Assembly (NCBI GenBank): GCA_964016885.1
Contig: OZ024744.1
Location: 71,280,136 to 71,344,135, forward strand
From: Eledone cirrhosa
Lineage: Eukaryota > Mollusca > Cephalopoda > Octopoda > Eledonidae
Length of the DNA stretch: 64,000 nucleotides
Direction: 5' to 3'
The notes under the pieces are model-generated. The model did no database searches. It was not told the origin of the DNA and was given only the letters and a program-made list of their open reading frames with translations. Positions 1 through 10,312 of this stretch are shown here, one piece after another. The stretch's first letter is position 1. Every line of letters begins with the position of its first letter. The translations under genes were made by a program, and so were the position numbers.

Positions 1-2055
1 TGCCAATGACATGGACACTGTCTTGGAACTAGGGAGGAAAATTTGAGATATAGGTAATGGGAAGGGATGGTTACTGCAAAGGGAGGTGTATGGGATGGGA
101 GAAGGTTGAGAAAGGTATTGCCTACAAGGTATAAGCTTCAGTCCGAGTATAATAGAGGGTGGGTCTTCTGTAATATTGCATAGCGCCAGAGGTTGTGGTC
201 CTGTGTCATTGCCTTGGGGAGGTGTAATTGTTCAAGGTCAGCTTTTATTACCTCATCCCAAGTCTTCGTAGGTCTGCCCACTCCATGGCTACCATCAATT
301 TTGAGCACTCTGCTTATTATACAACTGTCCTCCTTCACATGTCCATACCAATGCAATCTCCTCTCCTACATGCAACAACTGATCCCTCTTATGTCTAATT
401 TCTCATGCAGTACATTTATACTTTACTGTTCACGTATAATGTTATTGCATATCCCGTAAAGCATAGAGGCTTCATTTCTTTCTAATCATCACAGGTACTT
501 GGCACACGGAGCCCAGGTCTCGCTGCTGTGCAACATTGCTGTTCGTATACTTGCATCGTACAGTCTGCCTTTCATTTTGAGGGAAAATCCCTCTGAGCAT
601 TTGAAGGTGATTGTATCTTGAGGGTTCTAGCTACTTACTGCCGCTGTGCACTGGCCATAAGTAAAAACTACATTCTTTGTTAGCCTGCCTGAGATCCCTC
701 TACATCTCTTGTGTACCTATTGCTTGCACTTGGGACATAGAATGGAATTTCTACCTACATATTTTCTGCACATGAACAGGGCTATTTTCCCAGAGATCTG
801 GGCCCTGTTTTCCCTCCTACTTACTAGGACTTTAGTCTTTGCCAGGTTGACTTTAAGACCTTTCAATTCTAGGCCTTGCTTCCAGGTTTGGAATTTCGTC
901 TCTAATTCAGCTATAAGGCTTAGGTTATCAACATACAGAAGTTCCCATAGGCAGCCAGTCATAAACCCCTCCGTTATTGCCTGCAGAATGATAATAAACA
1001 GGAGAAGGCTAAGAACAGAGCCCTGATGGACACCAACCTGCACACTAAATTCTTCGCTATAGTCATTGTTAATTTTGACCTTGCAGGCTATTCTTCTATA
1101 CATTGCTTGGACTGCCCTCACAAGCCATTTGTCAACTCCTAGTTTTCTAAGAGCCCACCAGATAATGGAACGGGGGCTCTGTCAAAAACTTTCTCCAGGT
1201 CGACAGAAGCCAAGTAGAGGGGTTTACTCTTGCTAGGTAGTTCTCCTGCAGTTGTCTCACAAGGAAGAGGGCATCTGTGGTAGTTTTATCTGGGACAAAT
1301 CCAAACTGCATCTCATCTATGTTAACATGTTCTCTAATCAGCTGAGCTCTTATTCTTTCAGAGACCTTCATAACTTGGTCAACCAATTTAATGCCTCTAT
1401 AGTTTTCTCTGTCTAGAGCGTCTCCTTTGCCCTTGTAGCAGTTTGTGATGATGCTGCTACACCAGTGATTGTGTGTGACACGATTTTGTATGACTTGGTT
1501 TACAATACGGGAGACTATGGTGTGGCCCACCATACCTGAAGCCTTTGGCATCTCAGCAACATACCTGAAGGACCAGCTGTCCTGCCTGACTTCATATCCT
1601 TGATTGCCTTACTATACTACTACTAATTTATACAGCCGGTTCCTCTGTTGGGTCGACATGTGACAAACTGTCATCATCCCATGCATTCTTCTCATTCAGT
1701 AATCTTTCATAGTGGCACTGCCATGCTACCTTCTTTTCAGCGTCAGTGAGGACAAGTTTGCCAAAATCATTTCAGACACACTTCTCCCTCCTGACCTCAA
1801 AATTTTCTCCGAGACACTGTCTAGCGATCCTGAACACATCACGTCTTTGATCCTCACGCTGCAAAACATGCTTAAATGTTTTGTTTTTTGCTTCCCTTCT
1901 ATCCAAGCCTGTCTTTTGGCCTTAATGTTTTCATCTACGTTACTATTCCACCACCAAGTCTCTCTCTGTTTCCCTAGAGACCTACTCCAACCACAGATTT
2001 CATATGTCGCCTTCAGTAGGTTATCTTCAGGAACTCCCACAGCTCCTCTATATCA
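1..2055 (-). mobile_element. LINE-A fragment, decayed, runs off window
   Basis: Minus-strand coding remains of a non-LTR retrotransposon, read from about 2040 down to 138. In order: a linker before the RT (2040-1726), RT fingers with LDRENYRGIKL and the FGFVPDKTTTDALF motif (1551-1147), the RT palm with VGVHQGSVLSLLLF (1121-717), a PHD-like finger start (CRKYVGRNSILCPKCKQ), then a C-terminal piece with MHWYGHV and TWDEVIKADL (356-138). Family function is target-primed reverse transcription. The catalytic box, normally Y/F-A-D-D, reads YVDN here, so this copy is dead. Frames are broken by stops and a deletion between the finger and the C-terminus. The clade is uncertain; related tails in this window end in (GATGAT)n, as RTE elements do. 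Confidence 0.8.
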
Positions 2056-2084
2056 TATTAAGAAGTAAAAGAAAACAACATAGC

Positions 2085-2340
2085 AAACAATACAGTAAAA
2101 TGAAGATATATATTTGTTAATTTTGGTATAGTAGAAAAATAGTCTTAACGTTTCGGATGCTAGTCTTTCATCAGAAGATAGAATGGGAAATAAAAGAAGA
2201 AATAGAAATAGAAAGGTAGAAGAGAGTGAAAAGTGGGAAAACCAGGGAAAAGATTTCTTGGAGAAAAAGCATATACATGTTCAATCAGTCATTTTGTGGG
2301 GAATGCTTGTCAGAAGGTATCTTAGATATTAGAGAGGTTT
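2085..2340 (-). repeat. Possible Penelope-like element terminus
   Basis: On the minus strand the segment holds TTCTGATGAAAGACTAG followed by CATCCGAAACGTTAAGAC. This CTGANGA...GAAA layout recurs at PLE ends elsewhere in the window. Here the helix between the two boxes is mostly lost, so it is at best a degenerate hammerhead. No protein-coding part of a PLE is adjacent. Confidence 0.4.
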
Positions 2341-2679
2341 TGAAAGGGAGATAATCTTAGTATATTTTGAGTAACATGTGTATGTGTGTGTCTGTATTGG
2401 TTTGTTTGTTTGTCAGTGCAAATATGTGAGTAGATGTGCATTTGACTGTGACAAAGCTGGCTGCTGTGAGATGTAAGCGTATGTGTGTGTGTATGTGAGC
2501 TGATTGACGTCCTGGAATCGCTAGATGAAGCAGTGTAAGGAGATGTAATCTTTCTTGTGCTGTGTACATTTTCCCTTAAACTAAAATGATTGGCTGCTGT
2601 AAGACCTGTGTAGTTTCTTGGGAAATAACTTCTGAGAGGTAGAGTCCTGCCAGTAGATAAGTATTATTACTAGGTGTGT
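2341..2679. other. Unassigned TG-rich stretch
   Basis: Short TG runs and no coding or repeat homology that I recognise. Confidence 0.5.
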
Positions 2680-3540
2680 CTTGAAAAAGAGGCACCATCC
2701 ATGACCTTTATAGGCCCTCTAAAACAAGAGAAATTGATGTTGTTAATGTTCTATTTAAATTGGTGCTGGTTCACTCCTTTTGGGAATGATAAGAGGAGAA
2801 AGGGAAGTCTAGAGAGCCAAAAGTTCTGAGCAGGAAAGACTGGCCATGGTGGTTATTGTGGGATAAGGAGGGTTGGATACAACATGGATGATGAGAAGAT
2901 GAGGAGATGAGTTTGAAGTGCATCAGTGGAGATGATGTGAGTTCAGCAAGCTCCAAGGAACAGACAATTGTAGTCATGGTAGAAGAGGTAGAGTGAGGAC
3001 ATAACACAGCTGTGGGATAAAGAGTGTCAATGAATGATATTAAACCAAGCTGAGTGGCTTTATTTTGGGTGAAATCTAAAGTATTAATGTGAGCAATAAC
3101 ACCTCCCCAGTTGTGGGAACAGTACTCTCATTGCAGGTCTCACCTGAGCTTTATAGAATCTCACAAGTTGTTAGAATTTAAAGTATTTTCTGATCTTGAA
3201 AAGCAGAGCCAGTCATTGGGATGCAGTTCTAGCTTTGTTGACTGACTTAAATTTTGCAGAAAGGTTGGGAGGACCACTCAGTCATGTCAAGTACATAACC
3301 TCCATAGTGTTGGTAATCTACACAATAAATGTACATGCTGTATAGTGAGTGGTTGGTGAAAGGAAGGATATCTAGTTGTAGAAAGGTTGCCAACTAAAGG
3401 GTTGGAAGGATGCTTCAGTTTCATCAAAGACATGACAACCTCTCTTGTACAATTGATAGAGCGTAAGACTGTACATAAATGAGATGTAGACCTCTCTTTC
3501 TGAGGAGTCTGGGATGTCAGGATCCCCAATATAGTACTGA
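2680..3540 (-). pseudogene. LINE RT C-terminal fragment (I/Jockey-like)
   Basis: Minus-strand pieces in shifting frames resemble the region after the RT of I/Jockey-type LINEs: KAQVRPAMRVLFPQLG, then SSLYLFYHDYNCL, then QSFLLRTFGSLDFPFSSYHS. In the family these correspond to the thumb-side SHxWGG, LFYRYY and SFFPRTxxLWN blocks. Several stops and frameshifts are present. No EN or RT catalytic part remains. Assignment is from memory of the motif order. Confidence 0.55.
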
Positions 3541-3624
3541 CTTGGTTGGTTTATGTAGACATGACCAATTCTTTTTTAACACGGAAAGTAGATGTTAAAA
3601 TGATGATGTGGAGGTGGAGGAGGA

Positions 3625-4575
3625 GTATGAGGAGGATATTGCTGCATTAGCTGACAACAATGAAGATCTAAAAGAACTTCATAATACTATCAGCAACAAT
3701 GCCAATCGTATTGGCTACAACATCGGTGCATAGAAAACCAAGAACATAACCATAGGAATCACATTTCTTATATTGATGTCAAAGTAAACCAGCAAAGAAG
3801 TTCAACTACTTTGGAAAATTAATTCCTTATCAAGGTGACATGAATTGAATTGTAGTATAGGCAAAGTATAAGCGACATTAACCCTTTACATTACTCTACT
3901 ATTATATTTTTGCACTAAAGGTTTTATCTCACATAATTATCTCAAATAATATCGAATCTACGAGATTTTGATGATGTTATTATTTATTTTAGAACAATAC
4001 CTTAACATTGGTATAATCTTCTAGTTATGGCCGGTTTGAACAGAAAGAGGTGAGAGAATTCTGGACGGATATGGCTGGTTTAAATGCTAAAGGGTTAAAC
4101 CAACTCAACAAATTTGGGCCAGCAAAAAGTTTCTCTCAAGCTGAAACTACAATTCTTCAGCTCCAATATGATTTCTACTCCTCTGTATGAATGTGAAACA
4201 GGGCAACTCAAAAGCAATCAGGAGAAAAAGCTTGATGCTTTTGACTCCAAATTCCCGAGGTGTCAAATGGAACAACTACAATACAAATAAAGAAATCAAA
4301 GAATATACAGGTCAGCAGCTAGTATTGTAAAAAAATCTGCAAAAAAGCACCTTAACAGGCTTGGACACTTTTCCAGAGTGCCACAAACAAGACCAGCTAA
4401 CCAAACGTTTCACTAGATTGTGGGAAGAAAAAGAAAGTAACAAAGACTGAAAATCAATCAGAACATTGTGCAAGATCTATGACTGGTGAACAAAGAATGG
4501 AAGGATACTCCTGCCCTGGCTAACAATAGAAAGTATGGACTGTCTCATGTGTCCTTGACGTAGGAGTTTCTGAGT
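3625..4575 (+). pseudogene. LINE RT palm and C-terminus, split by a MITE
   Basis: The segment before the MITE reads DIAALADNNEDLKELHNTI, the block following the ADD box of an RTE-like RT, then GYNIGA-KTK. After the MITE the frame resumes with NQLNKFGPAKSFS, EKKLDAFDSKFPRC and, further on, LNRLGHFSRVP and KDTPALANNRKYG, the usual C-terminal LINE blocks. If the MITE and one TTAA are removed, the frame closes as ATLNQLNKFG. Scattered stops show it is dead. Confidence 0.7.
3878..4098. mobile_element. MITE M1, piggyBac-type, TTAA ends
   Basis: Non-coding element of about 220 bp. It begins TTAACCCTTTA and ends TAAATGCTAAAGGGTTAA. The TTAA target duplication and CCC/GGG terminal bases are typical of piggyBac transposons, so it was probably mobilised by a piggyBac transposase encoded elsewhere. 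The internal blocks ACGAGATTTTGATG and AGGTGAGAGAATTCTGG recur in M2-M6. It sits inside a LINE frame. Confidence 0.85.
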
Positions 4576-4655
4576 GGAATCTCCATGAGAGATCTTCAGT
4601 GATTGGAGGCTTAGCATTTGAAGCAATTGCAAGGGGTTGAGTTGTTTGCTATTCA

Positions 4656-4656
<1 letters not shown>

Positions 4657-4744
<88 letters not shown>
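4657..4744. repeat. (AGT)n microsatellite
   Basis: About 29 uninterrupted AGT units. Confidence 0.97.
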
Positions 4745-4945
4745 ATAAAGAGGTGTATATGTGAGAGTATTTGAGTGATTTGATAGGAGTGAGATAGAGA
4801 TAATGATTGAATACAGACAGAACAGATACTTTCCTTTGAGCAGAGGGTAGTTAGTGGATGGGTAGCCTATAGGGTAATGTATAGAGATTTAGAGATTTAA
4901 GAAAATTACAGGATATATCCAGCTTCTATCTCAACCACCTTTATT

Positions 4946-5431
4946 TACCATATTTACTCATGTATAAGCCAAGAAATATGTGAAAAAAAAATTATTAGTA
5001 AATAGTCAGGGTCAATATTTTACTGACTTTTACTAACTTCAAAATTCTATGTAAATGAGGTGAGGTGCAAAAATATTTCGCTTTGGAGGTGAATATTACA
5101 TCAGTTTCATTTTCGATGTGAAATTCATATTTCCTATTTAAAAAAATAAGTTTTGAATGAATATGGCCTTCAAAATGAACAGAAATTGGTGAAAAATCAT
5201 TATGTAATGGAGTTGTGAAACAAAAAATATACTATAGATGATATTTGGAACATTTTAACTATCAAAATATTAAAACTTCATAAATATATTCTCCACTCAT
5301 GAGAATTTCAAAATCACACCATCTAAACATAATGTGTTAATTAGCTGCCTCAACTTATAAATGTCGTTTGAATTTTTACCTATTTTTAAACATCATATAG
5401 GGAGTCAGCTTATATTTGAATATATACAGTA
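4946..5431. mobile_element. Non-autonomous DNA transposon, 486 bp
   Basis: Left end TACCATATTTACTCATGTAT and right end read inward TACTGTATATATTCAAATAT form imperfect inverted repeats of about 23 bp with a shared TATAAGC. The interior is AT-rich and non-coding. Inverted ends of the TACCGTATTTACTCG kind are widespread in animal MITEs. I cannot name the superfamily or define the target duplication. Confidence 0.55.
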
Positions 5432-5444
5432 ACTAGCATTTCAC

Positions 5445-5607
5445 CGTACTTCCACCAGTAGATGGATCTTCTCTCATACAGTATATCACCAGTCATCACA
5501 GCTTTCTGTCATCTCGTTTGTGAGGTTCAACTTCTTGAGGCCAATCTTCACTGCTTCATCTAATGTCTTCCTTGGTCCTCCTCTTCCTTCCAAAAGTTTC
5601 TTCTACT
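5445..5607 (-). pseudogene. LINE C-terminal scrap
   Basis: Minus-strand reading gives PRKTLDEAVKIGLKKLNLTN and CDDWxYTV, matching the last coding block of LINE-A (KTWDEVIKADL, DLWRHAV). Frameshifted and short. Its end abuts MITE M2. Confidence 0.55.
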
Positions 5608-5740
5608 TTAACCTTTTAGCATTTAAGCTGGCCATATCCAGTCAGAATTCTCTCACCTCTTTCTGTTGAAACCAGCCATAACTAGCCACTCATACTGATG
5701 TTAAGGTATTGTTCTCAAAATAAATAATAACAAAAAATCA
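5608..5740. mobile_element. MITE M2, truncated
   Basis: Begins TTAACCTTTTAGCATTTAAG and carries the CAGAATTCTCTCACCTCTTT block of the TTAA MITE family, in the opposite orientation to M1. The far end is lost after the TATTGTTCTCAAAATAAATA block. Confidence 0.75.
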
Positions 5741-5802
5741 AATAAATTAAGGTTAAACACAGTATCTTCTTTCATCTGATTTCTTTATTTGTTCATTTTG
5801 CA

Positions 5803-7695
5803 TTGTCATGGCTTTCAAACTTCAAATTCTATATACCATATGCAATGCTTCAAATAAACTACAAACTCCTCCTTCATATATATATATATATATATGAATT
5901 CAAATTCAATACATCAAATTCAAGAAAAACCAAATTTGCAGGCCAGGAATACCTTAAAGGCCTTAAGAATAATATAGACAATCTTGAAAAAACTGAGAAA
6001 ATCCTCGTAAAATCTGACAAAACTAATAATCTATACGGAATGCAAAAGGACGAATATAATAACCTTATATTGAAAGAACTAAGGAAAAACTACAAAATAA
6101 CAACCAATGAAGATCTGGAAATGGTAAATAGAGAAGCTTCTGAAATAATTCATAAATTAGGCATTGAAAATAGGACCGAACCCTTTATACCTAGAAAACC
6201 AAAAATTAACCTGAAAGACCACAAAAGAAACTTTGAAATAGAACTACCGGTCAGACTTATAGCACCATCTAAATCAGACTTAGGCATAGTTAGTAAACAT
6301 ATATTAGATAGAATCATATCGCAACTTAAAGAAATATCTTACCTAAAACTATGGAACGGTACTAACGAGGTTATAGATTGGTTCAATAACATAACATTTA
6401 AACATAACAAAAAATTCATTCAATTGGATATTGCAAACTACTACTCCTCCATTACTCCTAGTTTACTTAATAAAGCTCTTATTTATGCATCTAAACATAC
6501 AGATTTATCTAGCGAAGAAATGCATATCATTTTAACCGCACGGAAAACTTTAATTGAATTCAACAATCATCTCTGGACTAGAGCTGATAGAAAAAATAAT
6601 TTTGATATCACCATGGGGTCATCAGACTCGGCACAAATAACGGATCTTGTGGGGCTATTTATTAATAATACACTACATAGAAAAATATCAGAGATGACCG
6701 GTGGTTTATATCGTGATGATATGCTACTTTTAATTGAAAATCATAGTAATTGTGAAATTAATAGAAAAAGAAAATCAATAATACAATTTTTCAATAGCTA
6801 CAATCTTAAGTTAGAAATAGAGTATAACTATAAAATTGTTAACTTTTTAGACGTAACATTAAACCTTAACACGGAGCTCTACTATCCATTCCATAAAATT
6901 AATGAGAATCTAAACTATGTAAGTTTTAACTCTAATCATCCTAGATCTACCAAGAACACTATTGTAAATTATTTCCAACAACGTATTTCACGCATCTCCG
7001 CTAATAAAAACATTTTTGACGATAAGGCAGAATATTATAATGAAGCTTTAAATAGAGCAGGCTATATAAATAAGATTAAATACATCGACAACAGTGATAA
7101 GGAAAATAACCCTACTATTAATTATAATTACAATAAAAAATCTAACTTAAACTCTAAAACTAACAGAAGAAATAGAACTAGAAATATAATTTGGTACTCA
7201 TCCCCATTCTCATTAAGCGTTAAAACACCTTTTAAAGCACTAGATAAATGTTTTCCAAAAGCCCATAGATACCACTCAATCTTTAACAGACATACAATAA
7301 AACTATCTTACTCTACTACTATGAACATAGCACAAAATATAAATAGAATCAATAATAGAAATTTAAACCATAACCAAAATAGCAGTAAAATCTCTAGCAA
7401 TATCCAACATAATAGTACCGTTTCGAATAGCATCAACTTCGCTAAATGTAACTGTAGAATTAAATCAAACTGTCCTTTAAAAAATAAGTGCTTAGATAAG
7501 GACGTGGTATATAAATGCACAGTCAAAACCAATGATAATATATTTAACTATGTAGGTTCAACTACTACAGACTTTAAAAGTCGTTGGAATAATCACAAAT
7601 GCTCTTTCCGAAAACTTGATAAAAAATCTTCAACTTCTCTATTAAACCTGATATGGAACTTAAAATCCCAAAATATGGACTATTCTTTAACTTAG
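5803..7695 (+). CDS. Penelope-like element RT/GIY-YIG endonuclease (interrupted)
   Basis: Protein of a Penelope-like retroelement, which copies RNA to DNA and opens its target with a GIY-YIG nuclease. Residues 1 to about 31 are probably not element sequence: the ATG lies in a repeat also seen near 19490, and a (TA)n run encodes IYIYIY. Recognisable PLE sequence starts near residue 32, so the N-terminus looks truncated. RT motif A is FIQLDIANYYSS (Asp near 209), motif B is MGSSDSAQITDLVG, and motif C is LYRDD (303-306, both Asp kept). A Cys cluster, CNCRIKSNCPLKNKC, lies near 549-563. The GIY-YIG module follows, with YKCTV, NYVGS and FKSRW near 568-595. The frame stops at a TAG inside the nuclease and then continues open. 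Low GC matches the surroundings. The catalytic residues look intact, so the element died recently or the stop is polymorphic. Confidence 0.88.
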   Translation: MSWLSNFKFYIPYAMLQINYKLLLHIYIYIYEFKFNTSNSRKTKFAGQEYLKGLKNNIDNLEKTEKILVKSDKTNNLYGMQKDEYNNLILKELRKNYKITTNEDLEMVNREASEIIHKLGIENRTEPFIPRKPKINLKDHKRNFEIELPVRLIAPSKSDLGIVSKHILDRIISQLKEISYLKLWNGTNEVIDWFNNITFKHNKKFIQLDIANYYSSITPSLLNKALIYASKHTDLSSEEMHIILTARKTLIEFNNHLWTRADRKNNFDITMGSSDSAQITDLVGLFINNTLHRKISEMTGGLYRDDMLLLIENHSNCEINRKRKSIIQFFNSYNLKLEIEYNYKIVNFLDVTLNLNTELYYPFHKINENLNYVSFNSNHPRSTKNTIVNYFQQRISRISANKNIFDDKAEYYNEALNRAGYINKIKYIDNSDKENNPTINYNYNKKSNLNSKTNRRNRTRNIIWYSSPFSLSVKTPFKALDKCFPKAHRYHSIFNRHTIKLSYSTTMNIAQNINRINNRNLNHNQNSSKISSNIQHNSTVSNSINFAKCNCRIKSNCPLKNKCLDKDVVYKCTVKTNDNIFNYVGSTTTDFKSRWNNHKCSFRKLDKKSSTSLLNLIWNLKSQNMDYSLT

Positions 7696-7827
7696 GAAAT
7701 AATTTCGAAAGCACCTGCCTTCCGAAACACAGCTTTATCTAGATTTTGCAAATTGTGTGTTGAGGAAATTTTCTTCATATTTAAATGTAAGAACTCTATT
7801 AATGTAGGGAGGGACGAATTTATTTAG
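7696..7827 (+). pseudogene. PLE nuclease C-terminus beyond the amber stop
   Basis: The same frame stays open for 43 more codons: EIISKAPAFRN, SRFCKLCVEEIFFIF and NVGRDEFI, ending TAG. PLE GIY-YIG proteins normally continue with W-x-I-I-x-A and a C-x-L-C-x-x-E block. The TAG at 7693-7695 therefore probably replaced a Trp codon (TGG). Confidence 0.75.
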
Positions 7828-7831
7828 TTTT

Positions 7832-8998
7832 TGTACACATCGCCTAAATTCAACGTTTAGAACTATATATAAATTATAATTACACTTATATTTCTACTTA
7901 TTTCCATAACAATCTTATCCACTCTGTTTTAATATATTGTTATCTCTAAATCATATCTATAATATTTGCTATAATTTCACTTCTTAAAATTTCTTAAAAT
8001 ATATACATATATGATCCTAATTTTTAAATTTTAATTTTTAATTTTAATTTTAATTTTAATTTTAATTTTAATATTTTTTAAGTTTTTTTAATTCTTTATT
8101 TTTTATTTTTTATTTCTTAAATTTTTCATATATTTTCAAAAATTACTTATTATTTTTTTTTTAATTTACTTATCTCTTATAAATAATTTTTTAAACATTT
8201 TCCCGAATTTTTAATATTTTTAATAAAATTTGTCAATACCTTTTAGATTTATAACCACTAACTAATTCAGGCTAAATATATCTTTCAACATTTATATCTT
8301 TAACATTTAAACTTATTTTGACAAAATAGTCTCATACTAACGAATAAATAAACAAAACTGAAGTTTTTTTCCATATCTTCCCAATTTAAAATATATAAAT
8401 ATAAATATTCTTATTAACTCAGTTAACTTAATTACTTACATTAAATATAAACCAATATCCCTCATAACTCATTAAAACAATTATCTATAACACGATAAAC
8501 CCATCTATCCATTTATCTATTTATTGATTTAGTTTTCTATTTAGTTTTCTATCTATCTATTTTTCTATCTATTTATTTTTCCATATATTTTTCTATCTAA
8601 TTTTATATATATTTATTTTTCTATATATATCTATTTATTTTTCTCTCTACTTATAACAGTAAATATTATATTAGAAGAGAATTTTAACAACTAAATAATC
8701 GTAAATATACGTACCATTAGTAGATATATACTTAAAATTTATTCCCCCATATTAACGTTACATGAGTTCTATTCATCCTCTTGTTAATTTCTTCTCTCTA
8801 TCTCTCTCGTAATATTAATATTTTCTCTCTCTCTCTTTCTTCTCTATCTTCCTCCAGTGTCATTTAAATAAACGGTTGTTTTTCAATTATTTACATATTC
8901 ATTTGCATATTCACACATAAGTTTGAATAATCCCTAATATATTTCCACTATCCAGTGAATTTCCAACCGATAAGGTATGATTTTCATGGGTACGTCTC
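7832..8998 (+). other. AT-rich non-coding 3' region of the PLE
   Basis: Contains an AATTTT tandem stretch near 8030-8075, ATCT/ATTT pyrimidine-rich runs near 8510-8650, and CTCT runs near 8790-8850. No coding potential. It lies between the PLE frame and the ribozyme-like terminus, so I infer it belongs to the same element. Confidence 0.5.
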
Positions 8999-9112
8999 TA
9001 TTTATAAAACAAACTTTGTATTTTATCTGATGAAAGCATACCAATGTTGTTTTGGTTGCCCTTGAAATATATATAATAAAATAAATATGGTTTTATAAAT
9101 ATAGTTTCCATT
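8999..9112 (+). ncRNA. Hammerhead ribozyme-like motif in PLE terminus
   Basis: Core boxes CTGATGA (9027-9033) and GAAA (9064-9067) flank a helix II made of AAG/CTT plus ACCAA/TTGGT. Helix I pairs TATTTTAT just before the core with ATAAAATA after it, and further out TTTATAAAAC with GTTTTATAAA, separated by an internal loop. Helix III would be very short. This type I layout with a minimal stem III is what has been reported for PLE-borne hammerheads, where self-cleavage is thought to process element RNA. Activity is inferred only. Confidence 0.6.
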
Positions 9113-9218
9113 TATTTAATATCATTGAATATTTACTCCAGTAAACTGTTGAGTGCTCTAAATCAGTTATAAACATTTATGTTTGTCGGACTTCCAAAAA
9201 AATTAAATACAACTTCTA

Positions 9219-9265
<47 letters not shown>
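9113..9265 (+). repeat. PLE terminal segment and (TA)n tail
   Basis: Contains TTTACTCCAGTAAACTGTTG and ATCAGTTATAAACATTTATG, then a (TA)n tract of about 44 bp. The same segment occurs at 22105-22230 (plus) and 52930-53050 (minus), each time next to a TA tract. Confidence 0.7.
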
Positions 9266-9269
<4 letters not shown>

Positions 9270-9403
9270 ATTGTTTCTACTTTTGGCACAAGGCCAGCAA
9301 TTATCCCAGTGTATTACTGGTACTTTATTTTATCGACCCCGTAAGGATGAAAGGCAAAGTTAACCTCGGCGGGATTTGAACTCAAACCATAAAGGGCCGT
9401 AAA
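9266..9403 (-). mobile_element. OK-type SINE, 5'-truncated
   Basis: Minus-strand copy of the tRNA-derived SINE: TTGTTTCTACTTTTGGCACA, then TATCGACCCCGTAAGGATGA, then the B-box region GGGATTTGAACTC. The A-box head is missing. Such SINEs are transcribed by Pol III and copied by LINE machinery. Confidence 0.9.
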
Positions 9404-10009
9404 TTTGAAGACTAAAATCCAAAGAGGGATCGGTAAGGATAAATATATATATATATATTTATGTCTATTTATATATGGCTATACATATTTTTTTTATAAT
9501 TATTACTATACACACACACACAATGACAACTGAATAATATAACAGAACACTCAAAACACATTCTACAATTCTACACCATCACCACTCAATAAAATAACAT
9601 CAACCATACAATATATACTCTAGAGTAACGTTTCTGAAAATAATTTCCAAGGAATACCAGCGATTGTCTGAACAATATAGGTACTGGCTCCATTATTCTT
9701 GAAAATAGTGTGACAAAAGGAGAAAATTAAATCCCTCCAAATTCTTGAAATATGGTAGATAAAAGTGTTGATTTAACGTCTTATTAAAATATTGGTGGTA
9801 ACGATTGTCTGTATAAAACAGGTATTAGTTCTATGGTTCAGGTAAATAATGTTAGGATTCAATGACTAATTGAGCTTGGGAACTGCTGTCCCACAGAATC
9901 ATATGTCTCACATCCTCTACACTGGTTGGCCCCAAATTCTGATCCATTCCATACTGGTTTGCCACGAGAAAGAACTTGGTGCACCTCCAAAATAATATAA
10001 TTATAATTA
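9404..10009. other. Unassigned AT-rich stretch
   Basis: The first 50 bases (ACTAAAATCCAAAGAGGGAT, then AAGGATAAATATATAT) recur inverted near 52430-52480, beside PLE-type ends. The rest shows no recognisable feature. Confidence 0.5.
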
Positions 10010-10312
10010 AAACATATAAAAAATACAAACTGCTATCTAAAATATAAAATCTTAATATGATAGGAAATCAAACTGTAAACATGTCAACCTAAACTTAAAT
10101 TGGGAGGTGAGGAAGTGCTTGACACCTTCCAATTCATTTACAGTGATTTAGGTACAGCTTGTCATGGAAAACACATGAGCATTTTAGTTTTTCATTATAT
10201 AAGTTCAAATAAAAAAAGTAAATAGTGTTTTTTTAGAATACACTGATAAAAATGTAAATCAAAATACAATTGCAGACTTAATTATTTTAAATTAGATTAA
10301 TAATGATATTGT

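Noticed and set aside
2085..2200. A fourth active hammerhead ribozyme
   Set aside because: CTGATGA and CGAAAC are present, but helix II and helix I pairing is mostly lost.
4657..4744. CRISPR-like or satellite array
   Set aside because: A plain AGT trinucleotide repeat with no spacers.
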